This document shows positions 28,590 through 38,400 of a stretch of 64,000 bases of DNA, one piece after another. The position numbers and the translations under genes are program-made. How positions within the stretch are numbered: position 1 is the first letter of the stretch; every line of letters starts with the position of its first letter. The DNA comes from Rhodoferax sp. (GTDB taxonomy: Bacteria; Pseudomonadota; Gammaproteobacteria; Burkholderiales; Burkholderiaceae_C): positions 1 through 64,000 of the forward strand of contig JAUXWC010000281.1 in NCBI GenBank assembly GCA_030685025.1, in the 5' to 3' direction. The notes beneath the pieces were generated by a model. It was not told where the DNA came from. It saw nothing but the letters and a program-made list of their open reading frames with translations, and ran no database searches.

Positions 28590-30326
28590 GTGAAGTTCGG
28601 TATCGGCTTCAAGTTGTCGTTGTTGCTGGCCAGCTTCGGCCTGCTGGCGATGGGCATTGTTGGTTATTACGCTTACGCCAGCAGCCGCGCAACTCTGTTG
28701 CATGCAACGCAGCGCGACCTCTTGACCGCCACGCAGGTGCTTGGGCAGAACTACCACGCCAGCGTTGACGAGGTCGGCAGCGATGCGCTGTTGCTGGCCA
28801 GTGTTCCGGTCACGCGAGCGGCGCTCGGCTCGGACCAACGTGCCGGCTCCCGGCAGGATCTCAACGCCTTGGCCGAGACCTTCGAGGCCATGCTCAGAAT
28901 CCATCCCGAGTACTTTCAGATCCGTTTGATCAGTACCGACCAGCATGGGCTGGAGCTGGTTCGCGTGGACCGGGATGGTCGTGGCCTGACGCGGGTGCAG
29001 GGCCTTGATTTGCAGGAGAAGGCGCACTACCCCTACGTCTTCAAGACCATGCGTCTCAAACGTGGGCAGATCTACCTGTCGGACATCTCGATCAACCACG
29101 AACTTGGCGCCCACGCCGGCCTGCTCAAGCCCACCCTGCGTGTTGCCGCACCGGTCTTCACTGACCAGGATCGCGCCCGGGCTGTGGTGGTGATTAATAT
29201 TGACTTGTATCGCATGTTTGCCAGACTGAAGGCCGACTTACCCGCTTCGTACCAGGTTTACCTGGCCAACCAGTGGGGTGACTACCTGGTTCATCCGGAT
29301 GCGACCCAGACTTTCGGTTTCGATCAGGGACGCCGCGTTCTGGTGCAAGAAGCCTTCGAACCGGTCAGCACGCTGATCACCGGCACCAGCACGCATGTGG
29401 TGGCCGGTGTGCAGTCGTCGGCGTGGTCGCCGGGTGGCGAGGTGGCGGCTTTCCTGCGCTTGCCGATGGGCGGCGTGGGAGAGGGGCGATTCGTCGTGCT
29501 TGGTCTGTCGCAACCGCAGGCCGAGGTGGTGCGCGAGACGACGCGGGTGGCGTGGAACACCGTGCAGGTGATCCTGGTGCTGGGCTGTATAGCGGTGCTG
29601 TTGGCCGCACTGGTTTCGCGCGCGGTCACCGGTCCCCTGCGGGCCATGGCTCATGCCGTGACCCTGTTCTCCCGCGAGCAGGTGGTGAGCCGCCTGCCCG
29701 ACAAGCGCGCCGACGAGTTGGGTCAACTGGCGCGCAGCCTCAACGACATGCAGGCCACCATCGTGGCCAACATGGAAGAGATCAACGAAAGCCGCCGCAC
29801 GCTGCGCCACCTGGCGCAGCACGACGCCCTGACCGGTCTGCCCAATCGCACACTTTGTGACGACAGGGTGCAACAAGCCTTGTCCCAGGCCAAGCGTGAT
29901 CTCAACCGCATGGCCTTGATCTTCGTGGACTTGGATGACTTCAAATCCATCAACGATACCTACGGTCACCATGCAGGTGACCTGCTGCTTTGTTCGGCGG
30001 CCCGGCGCATGGAGGGCTGCGTGCGCAATGCCGATACTGTCGGCCGTCTGGGGGGCGACGAGTTTCTGGTACTTTTGGCGACCATCGACCGGGAGCAGGA
30101 TGCCTCCCTGGTAGCTGGCAAGATCCGTGACGCACTGAGCCAGCCTTTTGATCTCGATGGCAGCCGCCTGAGCATCACCTGCAGCATTGGTGTGGCGATT
30201 TATCCGGAACATGGCGCCGACGCCATCACCTTGTCCAAGAGTGCCGACGCCGCCATGTACCTGGCCAAGGAGGGTGGCGGCAACCGCGTCCAGCCAGTCT
30301 GGTTTGGTGCCGCAACCTCGGGTTGA
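28590..30326 (+). CDS. Membrane sensor diguanylate cyclase (Cache-like, HAMP, GGDEF)
   Basis: A 578-residue inner-membrane enzyme predicted to make c-di-GMP in response to a periplasmic signal. Order: membrane helix (about 8-28), a periplasmic double-Cache-like region (about 30-320), second helix (VILVLGCIAVLLAALVSRAV, about 328-347), HAMP linker (about 348-400) and GGDEF domain (about 410-570). The catalytic motif is GRLGGDEFLVLL, with an I-site RNAD five residues before it. The start is GTG, 3 bases after the upstream binding-protein frame ends. The pairing with a binding protein suggests ligand-dependent signalling. Confidence 0.87.
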   Translation: MKFGIGFKLSLLLASFGLLAMGIVGYYAYASSRATLLHATQRDLLTATQVLGQNYHASVDEVGSDALLLASVPVTRAALGSDQRAGSRQDLNALAETFEAMLRIHPEYFQIRLISTDQHGLELVRVDRDGRGLTRVQGLDLQEKAHYPYVFKTMRLKRGQIYLSDISINHELGAHAGLLKPTLRVAAPVFTDQDRARAVVVINIDLYRMFARLKADLPASYQVYLANQWGDYLVHPDATQTFGFDQGRRVLVQEAFEPVSTLITGTSTHVVAGVQSSAWSPGGEVAAFLRLPMGGVGEGRFVVLGLSQPQAEVVRETTRVAWNTVQVILVLGCIAVLLAALVSRAVTGPLRAMAHAVTLFSREQVVSRLPDKRADELGQLARSLNDMQATIVANMEEINESRRTLRHLAQHDALTGLPNRTLCDDRVQQALSQAKRDLNRMALIFVDLDDFKSINDTYGHHAGDLLLCSAARRMEGCVRNADTVGRLGGDEFLVLLATIDREQDASLVAGKIRDALSQPFDLDGSRLSITCSIGVAIYPEHGADAITLSKSADAAMYLAKEGGGNRVQPVWFGAATSG

Positions 30327-30375
30327 CGAGGCCGTCGGCATACCGGAGCGCCCGAGAGTTGGGTGGAGGATTTTC

Positions 30376-30598
30376 GTAGGTCTTCGGTTTGAGTCCTTGC
30401 TGTTGTTGGTGGGATGGTTCATCCTGTTCGTGCTGTGTTGGCCGTTGGCCGTTGGCCTTGGTTGCACTGGTGCTCTGGCCGGTGATCTGGCTGCTGTCGA
30501 TTCCGCTGGCCCTGGTGGGCATTGGCGTGGGTGCGGCGTTGGCGTTGGTCAAGAGCATACTGTTCCTGCCCGCCCGTTTGTTGGGCCACCGCGGCTGA
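30376..30598 (+). pseudogene. Decayed small membrane protein gene
   Basis: Two frames together encode a hydrophobic protein of about 72 residues: FESLLLLVGWFILFVLCWPLA, then ALVLWPVIWLLSIPLALVG through to LPARLLGHRG. The break coincides with three tandem copies of GTTGGCC (30437-30457); two copies would give one open frame. A good ribosome binding site (GGAGG at 30365-30369) is followed 6 bases later by GTA in the right frame, where GTG or ATG would be expected. So both start codon and frame look damaged. It abuts miaA tail-to-tail. Homologous small membrane proteins of unknown function seem plausible, but I cannot name a family. Confidence 0.55.
30437..30457 (+). repeat. GTTGGCC heptanucleotide, three tandem copies
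   Basis: Three uninterrupted copies of a 7-base unit. Unit length is not a multiple of three, so each gain or loss changes the reading frame of the small membrane protein gene that contains it. This is the layout of a slippage-prone site. Confidence 0.85.
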
Positions 30599-31621
30599 TC
30601 AGGCGGCTGCGCCCCTGATCGCGTGTGCCGCGGTCAACACCCGCTGCAAAGCGTCGCGCGCGTCGGCCGCCACGACCTGGCGATCTGGCATGCCACGCAG
30701 CCAGGTGAGCTGGCGCTTGGCGAGCTGGCGGGTGGCGAAGATGCCGCGGTCGCGCAGTTCGGTCATGGGGCTGGTTCCGTCGAGGGCCGCCCAAGCCTGG
30801 CGATAGCCGACACATCGCATGGATGGAAGCTCGGCGCTGAGGTCGCCGCGCGCGCGCAGGGCGCGCACTTCGTCGAGGAAACCAGCCGCCAGCATGGCGT
30901 CGAAACGCTGGGCGATGCGTGTATGCAGCCAGGGCCGTTCGGCCGGTTCGAGTGAAATGACTGTCGGTACCGTGCGTCCGGAGGTTCGGTTTGATGGGGC
31001 CGTGGAGTCCGTGGATTGGACCTTACTTGCTACTCTATTTGTAGCATGCAGGGTAGACAGGGTTTGCCCGGTGAGGCGAAACACTTCGAGTGCGCGCTGG
31101 ATGCGTTGGGCATCCGCCGGGTTGAGCCGCGCTGCCGTATCGGGGTCTACACGCGCCAGTTCCGCGTGCAAGGCGCCCACGCCCTCCACGCGCGCACGCT
31201 GTTCCAGCTCGGCGCGGATCGCCGGGTCGGCCTTGGGCATGGCGTGCAAGCCCTCGCGCAAGGCTTTGTAGTACAGCATGGTCCCGCCGACCAACAGCGG
31301 CAGTTTGCCGCGTGCGCTGATCGCCACAATCAAGGCCTGGGCGTCGGCGACAAATTCCGCCGCGTTGTAGGCTTGCAGCGGGTCGCGGATGTCAATCAGG
31401 TGATGGGCGACGGCGGCCCTTTCCCGCGCGCTGGGCTTGGCGGTGCCGATGTCCATGTCTCGGTACACCAGCGCCGAGTCCATGCTGATGACTTCCACGT
31501 CGAGCTCGTTCGCAATGGCCATTGCGGCAGCGGTCTTGCCGCTGGCCGTTGGGCCGACCAGCGCCAGGTAGAAGGGCAGGACGGGCGCGGCTTGGGCCTC
31601 AGTGTTCACTGCTGTGTCCAT
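30599..31621 (-). CDS. miaA: tRNA dimethylallyltransferase
   Basis: Transfers a dimethylallyl group to N6 of A37 in tRNAs that read codons starting with U. The 340 residues contain Walker A GPTASGKT (about 24-31), [41 protein letters not shown] and the C-terminal [10 protein letters not shown] and [14 protein letters not shown]. Around residues 190-225 there is a Ser/Thr-rich segment of about 40 residues where E. coli MiaA has about 24; its DNA contains a TGCTAC/GTAGCA inverted repeat. The start overlaps the upstream MFS gene by 23 bases. Confidence 0.96.
   Translation of the reverse strand: MDTAVNTEAQAAPVLPFYLALVGPTASGKTAAAMAIANELDVEVISMDSALVYRDMDIGTAKPSARERAAVAHHLIDIRDPLQAYNAAEFVADAQALIVAISARGKLPLLVGGTMLYYKALREGLHAMPKADPAIRAELEQRARVEGVGALHAELARVDPDTAARLNPADAQRIQRALEVFRLTGQTLSTLHATNRVASKVQSTDSTAPSNRTSGRTVPTVISLEPAERPWLHTRIAQRFDAMLAAGFLDEVRALRARGDLSAELPSMRCVGYRQAWAALDGTSPMTELRDRGIFATRQLAKRQLTWLRGMPDRQVVAADARDALQRVLTAAHAIRGAAA
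31028..31046. repeat. TGCTAC/GTAGCA inverted repeat inside miaA
   Basis: TGCTAC (31028-31033), a 7-base AT-rich spacer and GTAGCA (31041-31046). It lies in the part of miaA that codes for extra, low-complexity residues. Short TGCTAC-type palindromes are, from memory, common as dispersed intergenic repeats in Comamonadaceae, so this may be an element inserted in frame. Confidence 0.45.
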
Positions 31622-32849
31622 ATCGCTGCACCAGGGTCCAGGCGCAGCCGCTGATGATCACACTCCAGAACCACACGCCATAGGCCAGCGGGCGCACCGT
31701 GCCGTCCATGTGGGTGCCCAGCCAGGTGCCCACGGCAAAGGCGATCAACATCATGAAGAAACCATTCAGCGCCGCGGCAACACCGGCCGTTTGGGGAAAC
31801 GGCCCGACTGCGCCGCTTTGACCGCAAGGTTGGTGCACGCCGTGGCCCAGCATGAACAGGCAAAAGGGCAGCAGCAGGGTCAACCAGTGGTTGTGCAAGC
31901 CAAGCACGGCCAGCACGCCCAGCGTAGTGCCGCCGCTGAGGGTCAGTACGCCAGCGATTGCGATGGCGCGGCGCACGCCAAAACGCGGCAGCAGACGCCG
32001 GCACAAGACGGTCCCCAAGATGTAGGCCGAGGACATCGAGAACATCAGCAGTCCGTATTGGGTCTTGCTCAAACCGAGCACATCGATGAAGACGAAGGAC
32101 GACGAGGCCAGGAATGTGAATAGACCGCCGTAGGAAGCTCCCGACAAGAGCGAGTACGCCCAGAACGTCGGGTGGCGGAGCACGGCGGCCCAATTGCGCA
32201 CCAGTGTCAAGGGCTCCAGGGCACGCGGATTCTTGCTGGCAGCGGTCTCCTCGTAGCGCAGCGCGATCAGTGTCAACGCGACGGCGCCAAACACCGCCAG
32301 CGCTAGCAGCGCGATACGCCAGTTGAACAAGTCCGACAGCAAACCTCCTAACGGGGCGCTCATGCAGGCGATGATTCCCAGGCCGGTTTGCGCCTTGGAC
32401 ATGACCCGTGCGCCTTCGGTCGGCGTGTAGAGGTCGCGCAGGATGGCGCGGGCGCACATCACGCCGGCACCCATGGCCGCGCCCTGAACGGCGCGCCAGG
32501 TGATCAGCATGGTCATGCTGGTAGCCATGGCGCCGCCGACGGAGGCCACGACATAGGCGGCCAGGCCAATCAGCAGGATGGGCTTGCGCCCGAACCGGTC
32601 CGACAGCGAGCCCCAAACCAACTGTGATACGCCGAAGGCGAGCAGCAAGGCCGTCAAGGTGAGCTGGGCCTGGGACATGGGGGCACCAAAACCCGCGGTC
32701 AACGCGGGCAGTGCGGGCAGGTAGAGGTCGGTGGTGATGGGTTGCAGGCCCAACAGCAGCGACAGCATCAGCACGACCAAGCTCCCCGGCATGGCAGCGG
32801 CCTGGCTCAAAACGACCGGGCGCGAAGGGGCGGACAGGGGGCTGCTCAT
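31599..32849 (-). CDS. Bcr/CflA-type multidrug efflux MFS transporter
   Basis: A 416-residue 12-helix proton-coupled exporter of the inner membrane. The drug:H+ antiporter-1 pattern is visible: [16 protein letters not shown] in helix 1, the motif [15 protein letters not shown] between helices 2 and 3, [22 protein letters not shown] in helix 4. The ATG at 32849 is used; an upstream extension lacks family character. The gene end overlaps miaA. The substrate cannot be predicted beyond small toxic compounds. Confidence 0.87.
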   Translation of the reverse strand: MSSPLSAPSRPVVLSQAAAMPGSLVVLMLSLLLGLQPITTDLYLPALPALTAGFGAPMSQAQLTLTALLLAFGVSQLVWGSLSDRFGRKPILLIGLAAYVVASVGGAMATSMTMLITWRAVQGAAMGAGVMCARAILRDLYTPTEGARVMSKAQTGLGIIACMSAPLGGLLSDLFNWRIALLALAVFGAVALTLIALRYEETAASKNPRALEPLTLVRNWAAVLRHPTFWAYSLLSGASYGGLFTFLASSSFVFIDVLGLSKTQYGLLMFSMSSAYILGTVLCRRLLPRFGVRRAIAIAGVLTLSGGTTLGVLAVLGLHNHWLTLLLPFCLFMLGHGVHQPCGQSGAVGPFPQTAGVAAALNGFFMMLIAFAVGTWLGTHMDGTVRPLAYGVWFWSVIISGCAWTLVQRYGHSSEH

Positions 32850-32961
32850 GTTGGCAAGAGAGTACCAGATGCCTTTTGCGGCCCCTACAATCAATTTCTC
32901 GGCAACCAAGCTGAGCGAACGCGGCCGTGGGCGGATTGCGGGCCGGACAATCGGAGGGGTT

Positions 32962-33837
32962 ATGTTACTCGAGCAATTTCTTCAGGACGCTTGGCGTGAC
33001 CATGCTCACGACGTCAAGGGCGTGGCAACGCGATTGCGCGGCGCACGCGAATTGATGACTGAGTCGGCGCATGTCACACCGCTGACGCGGCTGATCGTGC
33101 ACGTGTTTGGCGAGCATTTGGGGGATTGGGAGGGCGCACAACGCGAGCTTCAACGCCTGAGTCAGCACGCTCTGAGCCAGCACGATGACCCAGCGCAGTC
33201 CGCCCTGCGCGTCGCCAATGCTGCGTTGACCTGTGCCCAGGGCAAGCCGATCCCGCCAACTGGCTTGACAACGGAGGAGCGCATCAGCGCCTTGTGTTCA
33301 GGCAGTGCCGTGGCCTTGGGGCGCAATGAACTGCACCAAGCGACTGATTTGTTTGATGCTGCCCTGGCGCTTGTGCAGCTTGGCATCACCGGCGCAAACA
33401 GTTTTCATCGCCCCCTGGCGGTGGCCGCCAACAACCTGGCCAGTTCGCTGGGTGAGATGGTGGGCCGCTCGCCAGCGCAGAACGCCCTGATGCTGCACGC
33501 TGCGCAAGTCAGTCGGGTCTACTGGGAAAAAGCCGGTGGCTGGCTGGAGATCGAACGGGCCGAATACATGCTGGCCAAGTCCAATCTGCGTGCCGGTCAG
33601 ACCAGCCAGGCGAGGCCGCACGCCATTGCCTGCTTGTCAATCTGCCAGGCCAATCAAGCGCCCGATTTTGAGTTGTTTTTTGCGCATGAGATGCTGGCCA
33701 CCGTGGCCAGGGCGCTCAACCAGCGCGAGGAGTTTGATCGGGAACTGGCCCAGGCGGCCGCCGTCTTCGCCCGACTTCCTGCCGACGACCAGGCGGCCTG
33801 CAAGGGGGATTTGGATGCCCTGATGGTGCCGGGCTGA
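32962..33837 (+). CDS. Hypothetical TPR-like helical protein
   Basis: I cannot assign a function. The 291-residue protein is predicted to be all helical with degenerate TPR-like pairs (ATDLFDAALALVQLGI, EMLATVARALNQREEFDRELAQAAAVF) and no signal peptide or membrane helix. The start at 32962 has GGAGGGG upstream; the longer open frame before it overlaps the divergent MFS gene and is unlikely to be translated. It reads toward the TpsB gene and ends 41 bases from it. It may be a cytoplasmic scaffold or the sensor part of a regulator, but nothing in the sequence decides this. Confidence 0.7.
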   Translation: MLLEQFLQDAWRDHAHDVKGVATRLRGARELMTESAHVTPLTRLIVHVFGEHLGDWEGAQRELQRLSQHALSQHDDPAQSALRVANAALTCAQGKPIPPTGLTTEERISALCSGSAVALGRNELHQATDLFDAALALVQLGITGANSFHRPLAVAANNLASSLGEMVGRSPAQNALMLHAAQVSRVYWEKAGGWLEIERAEYMLAKSNLRAGQTSQARPHAIACLSICQANQAPDFELFFAHEMLATVARALNQREEFDRELAQAAAVFARLPADDQAACKGDLDALMVPG

Positions 33838-33878
33838 CCTGGCCACGCAGTGTGAGGCTGCGGCCTATCCCGCAATCT

Positions 33879-35462
33879 CTAGTACTTATACGAGGCTTGC
33901 AGATGAATACCCCGGTCCTGCAGCGTCGAGTTGTCAGGTGTTGCCAGGTCGCAGTGGTGGAGCCGCTTGGCCAATGCCAAGTCAAAGTTGAAGCCATTCC
34001 ACGTCAGTCGCGTCAGTAGTCCCGCCGATGACAGCGTGGCGCGCACCTGACCCCGATTCTGCGCGGAGCCGTAGTCGATGAATGGGACCAGGTTCAAACT
34101 CACACTGGTGGCCGCGTGGCGCAGCAGGGGATAGTCGAACTCCAGGTTGAGGTATGCGCCTTGATCCCGCACCAGTTGGTTCTCCCGGTAACCGCGCACC
34201 GTGTTGACGCCGCCCACCGACAAGCCATCGAGCGCCAGCAGCCGGTTTGCGCTGTGTTGCACGGTCGCGCGCAGCACGAGTTGGGCGCCGTTGTCGAGCA
34301 CTTGCCGGGCCCATTGCACTTGACCCATCCACAGGCGAAATGACTTGGATGGGCTGTCTGCGTCGGGTAGACCGGGTACAAATTGCAGATTGTTGTGGCC
34401 GGCGCTGAAAGTGGAACGCAGCGCAATGACCTGGGTGGGTGTTCGGTAGTTGTAATCCTGCCAGAAGCGCCACAAGGACTCTTTGACGATGCCCGCGGGT
34501 TCGTGTGGCGTAAACGAGTAGGGTTCGCCCAGCAACATGCTGCGGTTTTCGCGGCGGACGTGGTTGAGGCCTAAGCTCAGTTTTTGGCTCAGCGATTCCC
34601 ATACTGCATGGCTGACGCCGACATCGCGGCTGCTTAACACACTGCTGATGTCCAGCGCCGCGGCGGGCTGCTCAACCACCGACGCGCGGCCGCGGTCCAA
34701 CGCCGCGGACAGGCGAGTGTCGCCAACACCGAGTGGTATCTGCCACGACGCGCTGGTGCGAGCGCCGGCACCGGTTTGCGCAGGCGCTTGCAGCGTGAGG
34801 TCGAGCACATCGCCCACGCCAGTGAGGTTGCGCAACGTGCCGCCGACGCCGACCGTGTTGGACCCGATGGAAGGGGGTCGATAGTTGTTGGCAAAGGCAG
34901 TGAACTGGTACGGTCGGGCGCGTAAGACGTCCACGTCGAGCGTGGCCTCGCCTGGCTGCGCGCCGGGCATCAGGCGCGCGTTCATGCGCGCAATCAGTGG
35001 GTCGGTGAGCAGCAACTGAAAGCGCTCGCGCAGGACCTCCATGTTCAAGGGCCCGTCGCCATGGCGCTGCAAGCGGCTTGTCACATAACGCGGGTCCAGA
35101 CGGTCCATGCCGCTGAGGCTGATCCCTGATAAGCGGCCTTCCATCACCGCGAAGGTGAGCACGCCATCGGCGACTTCACCATTCCACACGACGCCCGAGT
35201 TCACGTAGCCCCGATCGGTGTAATGACGGGTGAGTTTGTCGCGCAATTCGTCCAATTCATCCAGGCTGGTCGACCGCGCCAGATAGGGCGCGGCGATGGC
35301 TTCGAGAGCACTTGTCGCGACTACTGTGTTGCCGGAAAACACGACGCGCCGAGCCGTGACGGTGCCGCTGTCCGCGGCGCAGGCGCCAGCGGACCCAAAC
35401 AATACACCGGCGACGGTGCTCGCTGCCATCCATTGATGGGCGCGTGGGCGGGTCACAGGCAT
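33879..35462 (-). CDS. TpsB outer-membrane transporter (ShlB/FhaC/HecB family)
   Basis: Outer-membrane barrel that exports the adjacent TPS exoprotein. The 527 residues show a signal peptide (to about ACAADSG near residue 31), two POTRA domains (about 35-190: VVFSGNTVVATSALEAIAAP and the MEGRLSGISLSGMDRL region) and a 16-strand barrel with the diagnostic VRGY loop motif (GGVNTVRGYRENQL), ending in an aromatic residue (SYKY). The ATG at 35462 is used: the signal peptide begins there and it overlaps the TpsA stop by 10 bases. The open frame extends further upstream inside TpsA. The third gene of the CHAT-TpsA-TpsB unit. Confidence 0.92.
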   Translation of the reverse strand: MPVTRPRAHQWMAASTVAGVLFGSAGACAADSGTVTARRVVFSGNTVVATSALEAIAAPYLARSTSLDELDELRDKLTRHYTDRGYVNSGVVWNGEVADGVLTFAVMEGRLSGISLSGMDRLDPRYVTSRLQRHGDGPLNMEVLRERFQLLLTDPLIARMNARLMPGAQPGEATLDVDVLRARPYQFTAFANNYRPPSIGSNTVGVGGTLRNLTGVGDVLDLTLQAPAQTGAGARTSASWQIPLGVGDTRLSAALDRGRASVVEQPAAALDISSVLSSRDVGVSHAVWESLSQKLSLGLNHVRRENRSMLLGEPYSFTPHEPAGIVKESLWRFWQDYNYRTPTQVIALRSTFSAGHNNLQFVPGLPDADSPSKSFRLWMGQVQWARQVLDNGAQLVLRATVQHSANRLLALDGLSVGGVNTVRGYRENQLVRDQGAYLNLEFDYPLLRHAATSVSLNLVPFIDYGSAQNRGQVRATLSSAGLLTRLTWNGFNFDLALAKRLHHCDLATPDNSTLQDRGIHLQASYKY

Positions 35463-38400
35463 GGTGTGTGCGTCAACTTGGCCAGTGGTGCCGGTGGCGG
35501 TGCCGATGTGGTCGGCGTCTTGTCCGGCGTGATTGGGCTGGCCTGCGCTCGCAGCAATCCGCGATAGGAAACCGGCAGTCCGCCGCGCCCAGCCAATGCG
35601 AGCGAACTGCCTGCGCTGACCCGACACGGGTTGCGACCGAGCGAGATGTCGTCCATGACCTGCGCATTCAAACGCCCCAGGCTACCCGAGAGGTCAAGCA
35701 CCGGGCTGGTGATGTCGATGGCACCGCTGACACCGGTCGGTGCGGCCGCCTGGATCACGTTGAAGCTGAACACCTTGGGTGCGTAGTCGTAGGCCGACTG
35801 CCCGCCAACAAACAGGGTGCTGCCGCTGGCGATCAGCGTCTTGACGTCGATGTTCACCAACCCACCGGAAGCCTGGTTCGCCGCGGTATTGGCCTGGATG
35901 AAGCCACTGTTGAGAACCAGCGCGTCGGCGCCAATCTGGATGTCGCCGCCGTTGCCGGTTGCGCCCAGTACGGAGGTCGTGATCTGCGAGTTGTTCAGGG
36001 CAACCAGTTTTCCGCCTGACACGCGGATCGATCCCCCATTGCCGGAATTGGCGCTGGTTGTGATGCTGCCCTGGTTCAGAGTCACGTGATCACTGGTGTT
36101 GATTTGGAGCGTACCGGCAGCAACGTTGCCAGTCGAGTTGGCTTTGATTGCGCCGCCATCAACCATCAAATCAATGGCTTGCACCGTTAACGTTGAAGTG
36201 GACCCACTTGACGGTTGAGCGTGGTTGCCATCATTCTCGATGCTGAGGGTTGCGCCTGCCCTCAGCACCAGCGCGCCACTGGATTGCACTGTGACGTTGC
36301 CGGCTTGTCCAGACGACAACTTGGTTGCGACGGCACCAATCTGGCTGTCCGCCCCGCTGACTTCAATGGATGCAGCCTTGACATGTACCTCACCTCCGCG
36401 ACCGGAGCCATCTGTGCTGGAGGTGATGGCGCCACCACCAATGACGCGAAGCTCACCGCTTGTGTTCACGACCACTGCTCCCGCATTGCCCGACGCGCCC
36501 GGATAGCTCCGACTGGTCACGCCCGTTGGGTATTGGGACGCGCCGCCCTCAATGGTGAGCGTCTGCGCTGTGACCTCCACATGCCCGGCGCTCCCGCGCG
36601 AATAGGTGTCACTTGAAATCGCGGCGCCCAACAGCAGTCCGGAGCCGCCGATTCGTATGTCCGGCGCGCTGACCAGGACTGACCCGCCGCGGCCGGTGCC
36701 GTGGGCATCCGATGTGATGAAACCACCCTCGGCCAACTCGATACTCTTGCTAGCCTTGACCGTGACCTGCCCGGCCGCGCCGGACCCACGCGAGTCGCTT
36801 AGTATCCAGGCGAAGTCCTCAATCCCGCCACTTGCCAAGATCACCTGACTGGCACTGATGTCGAGCTTGCCGGCGTTGCCGCTGCCCAGGGTGTCCGATC
36901 GGATGAGCCCACCGGCGCCGACGATCAACCTGCCGTTGACCGCAAGGTCGACGTTCCCTCCCTGACCACTGCGGCCAGTTGCCGACGTGATCTTTCCACG
37001 GTCTTCGACCTTCAAGTCACCGCCGACACGAAGCGTTAAGTCTCCGCCCTGACCGTCGCCGCTGGTATCGGTTCGAACGCTACCGCCACGGGTCAACAAA
37101 ACGTCGCCCGCAACTTCGACTCGAACGGGCCCCGCGTTGCCTGAACGGCTTGTGAAACCGGAGCTCTCGATTCCTGCCAATCCTGATGCTTGGCCGTCGA
37201 TCGTCAGTTGTCCGGCCCGCACTGAGACCGCACCCGCGTTGCCCCGGCCGCCTGTCGCCGCCGAGATGTGGCCGATATTGAAGATTCGTAGGTGCCCCGG
37301 TACATCGACTGTGACCGAACCGCCATTGCTGCTGCTGGTCAAAGTTGCTTCGGATCCGATGGCAGCGCCTGCCAGGTTCCCCATCCCATCAATCAACAGG
37401 TTGTTGGCTTTGAAAACGACTTTGCCGCCAAGACCATCGCCCCACGTGCTCGATGAGACCTTGGCAGATTGCAGGATTTGTGCGTCACCCGAAACATTGA
37501 TGTTCAAGGTACCCCCGTTGCCGCTGCTCAAAAAACTCGACGAGCTGAAAATGCCCGTTGAACCGGCGTAGTCACGCCCATCGAGTAGCAGGTTTCCCGT
37601 GGTGACAAAGACATCACCTGCATTGCCAGAACTGTACGTGTCGGTAATGATCTTGCCGCCGTTGACCAAGCTCAAGGTGTCTGAAGTTGTGACGCGGATC
37701 GACCCGGCATGGCCCTCGCTGTAGACCAAGGCTTGGCTGGAGACTTGAGTGAGCAGGCTTCCACCAGTCGCATCAACGATGAGGTTCTTTGCGGATAGGT
37801 CGATGGGCCCGGCGTTGCCGGCGCCGTAAGCATCGGATGTGATGAAACTGTCGAGAAAGATGCGAATGTCATTGCCGGCTCGCAGGGTGATCCCACCGGC
37901 CTTGCCCGCACCAAAACTATCGCTGGAAACCTGGCTGCCATTGATCAGCTCAATTGAGCCAGCGACCTCCGCGGTTAGAACACCAGCGCTGCCGTCGTCG
38001 CCCCGGCTGGTGATGCGGGCCGAGTTCTTGTGTCCGGCGCCGTCGAGCAGCAACGAGCCTGCCTTGATTGCCACGTTGCCTCCTTTGCCTGTTCCATACG
38101 TATCGGAGGTGATCATCCCGCCGCCGAGAATGCGAATGCCGTCACGTACCGAAACCACCACATCGCCGCCAGCGCCGGTGTCGCCGATGGCGGCTTGACT
38201 GGTGATGCCGGTGCTTGTCCTGGCGGTACGTCCGTCAATCTCCAGGTTCGCCAGCTCGGCGGTGATCGATCCGGCCGGCCGGGCGGTGGTGCTTGCGGTG
38301 GCTACCAGCGCACCGGCGCGAATGCTGGTGTCCCCCGCGGCGAGGCTGATGTTGCCCCCGTCCGCGCGCGCGGTGGCTTCGGTGTAGACGTAGCTGCCGT

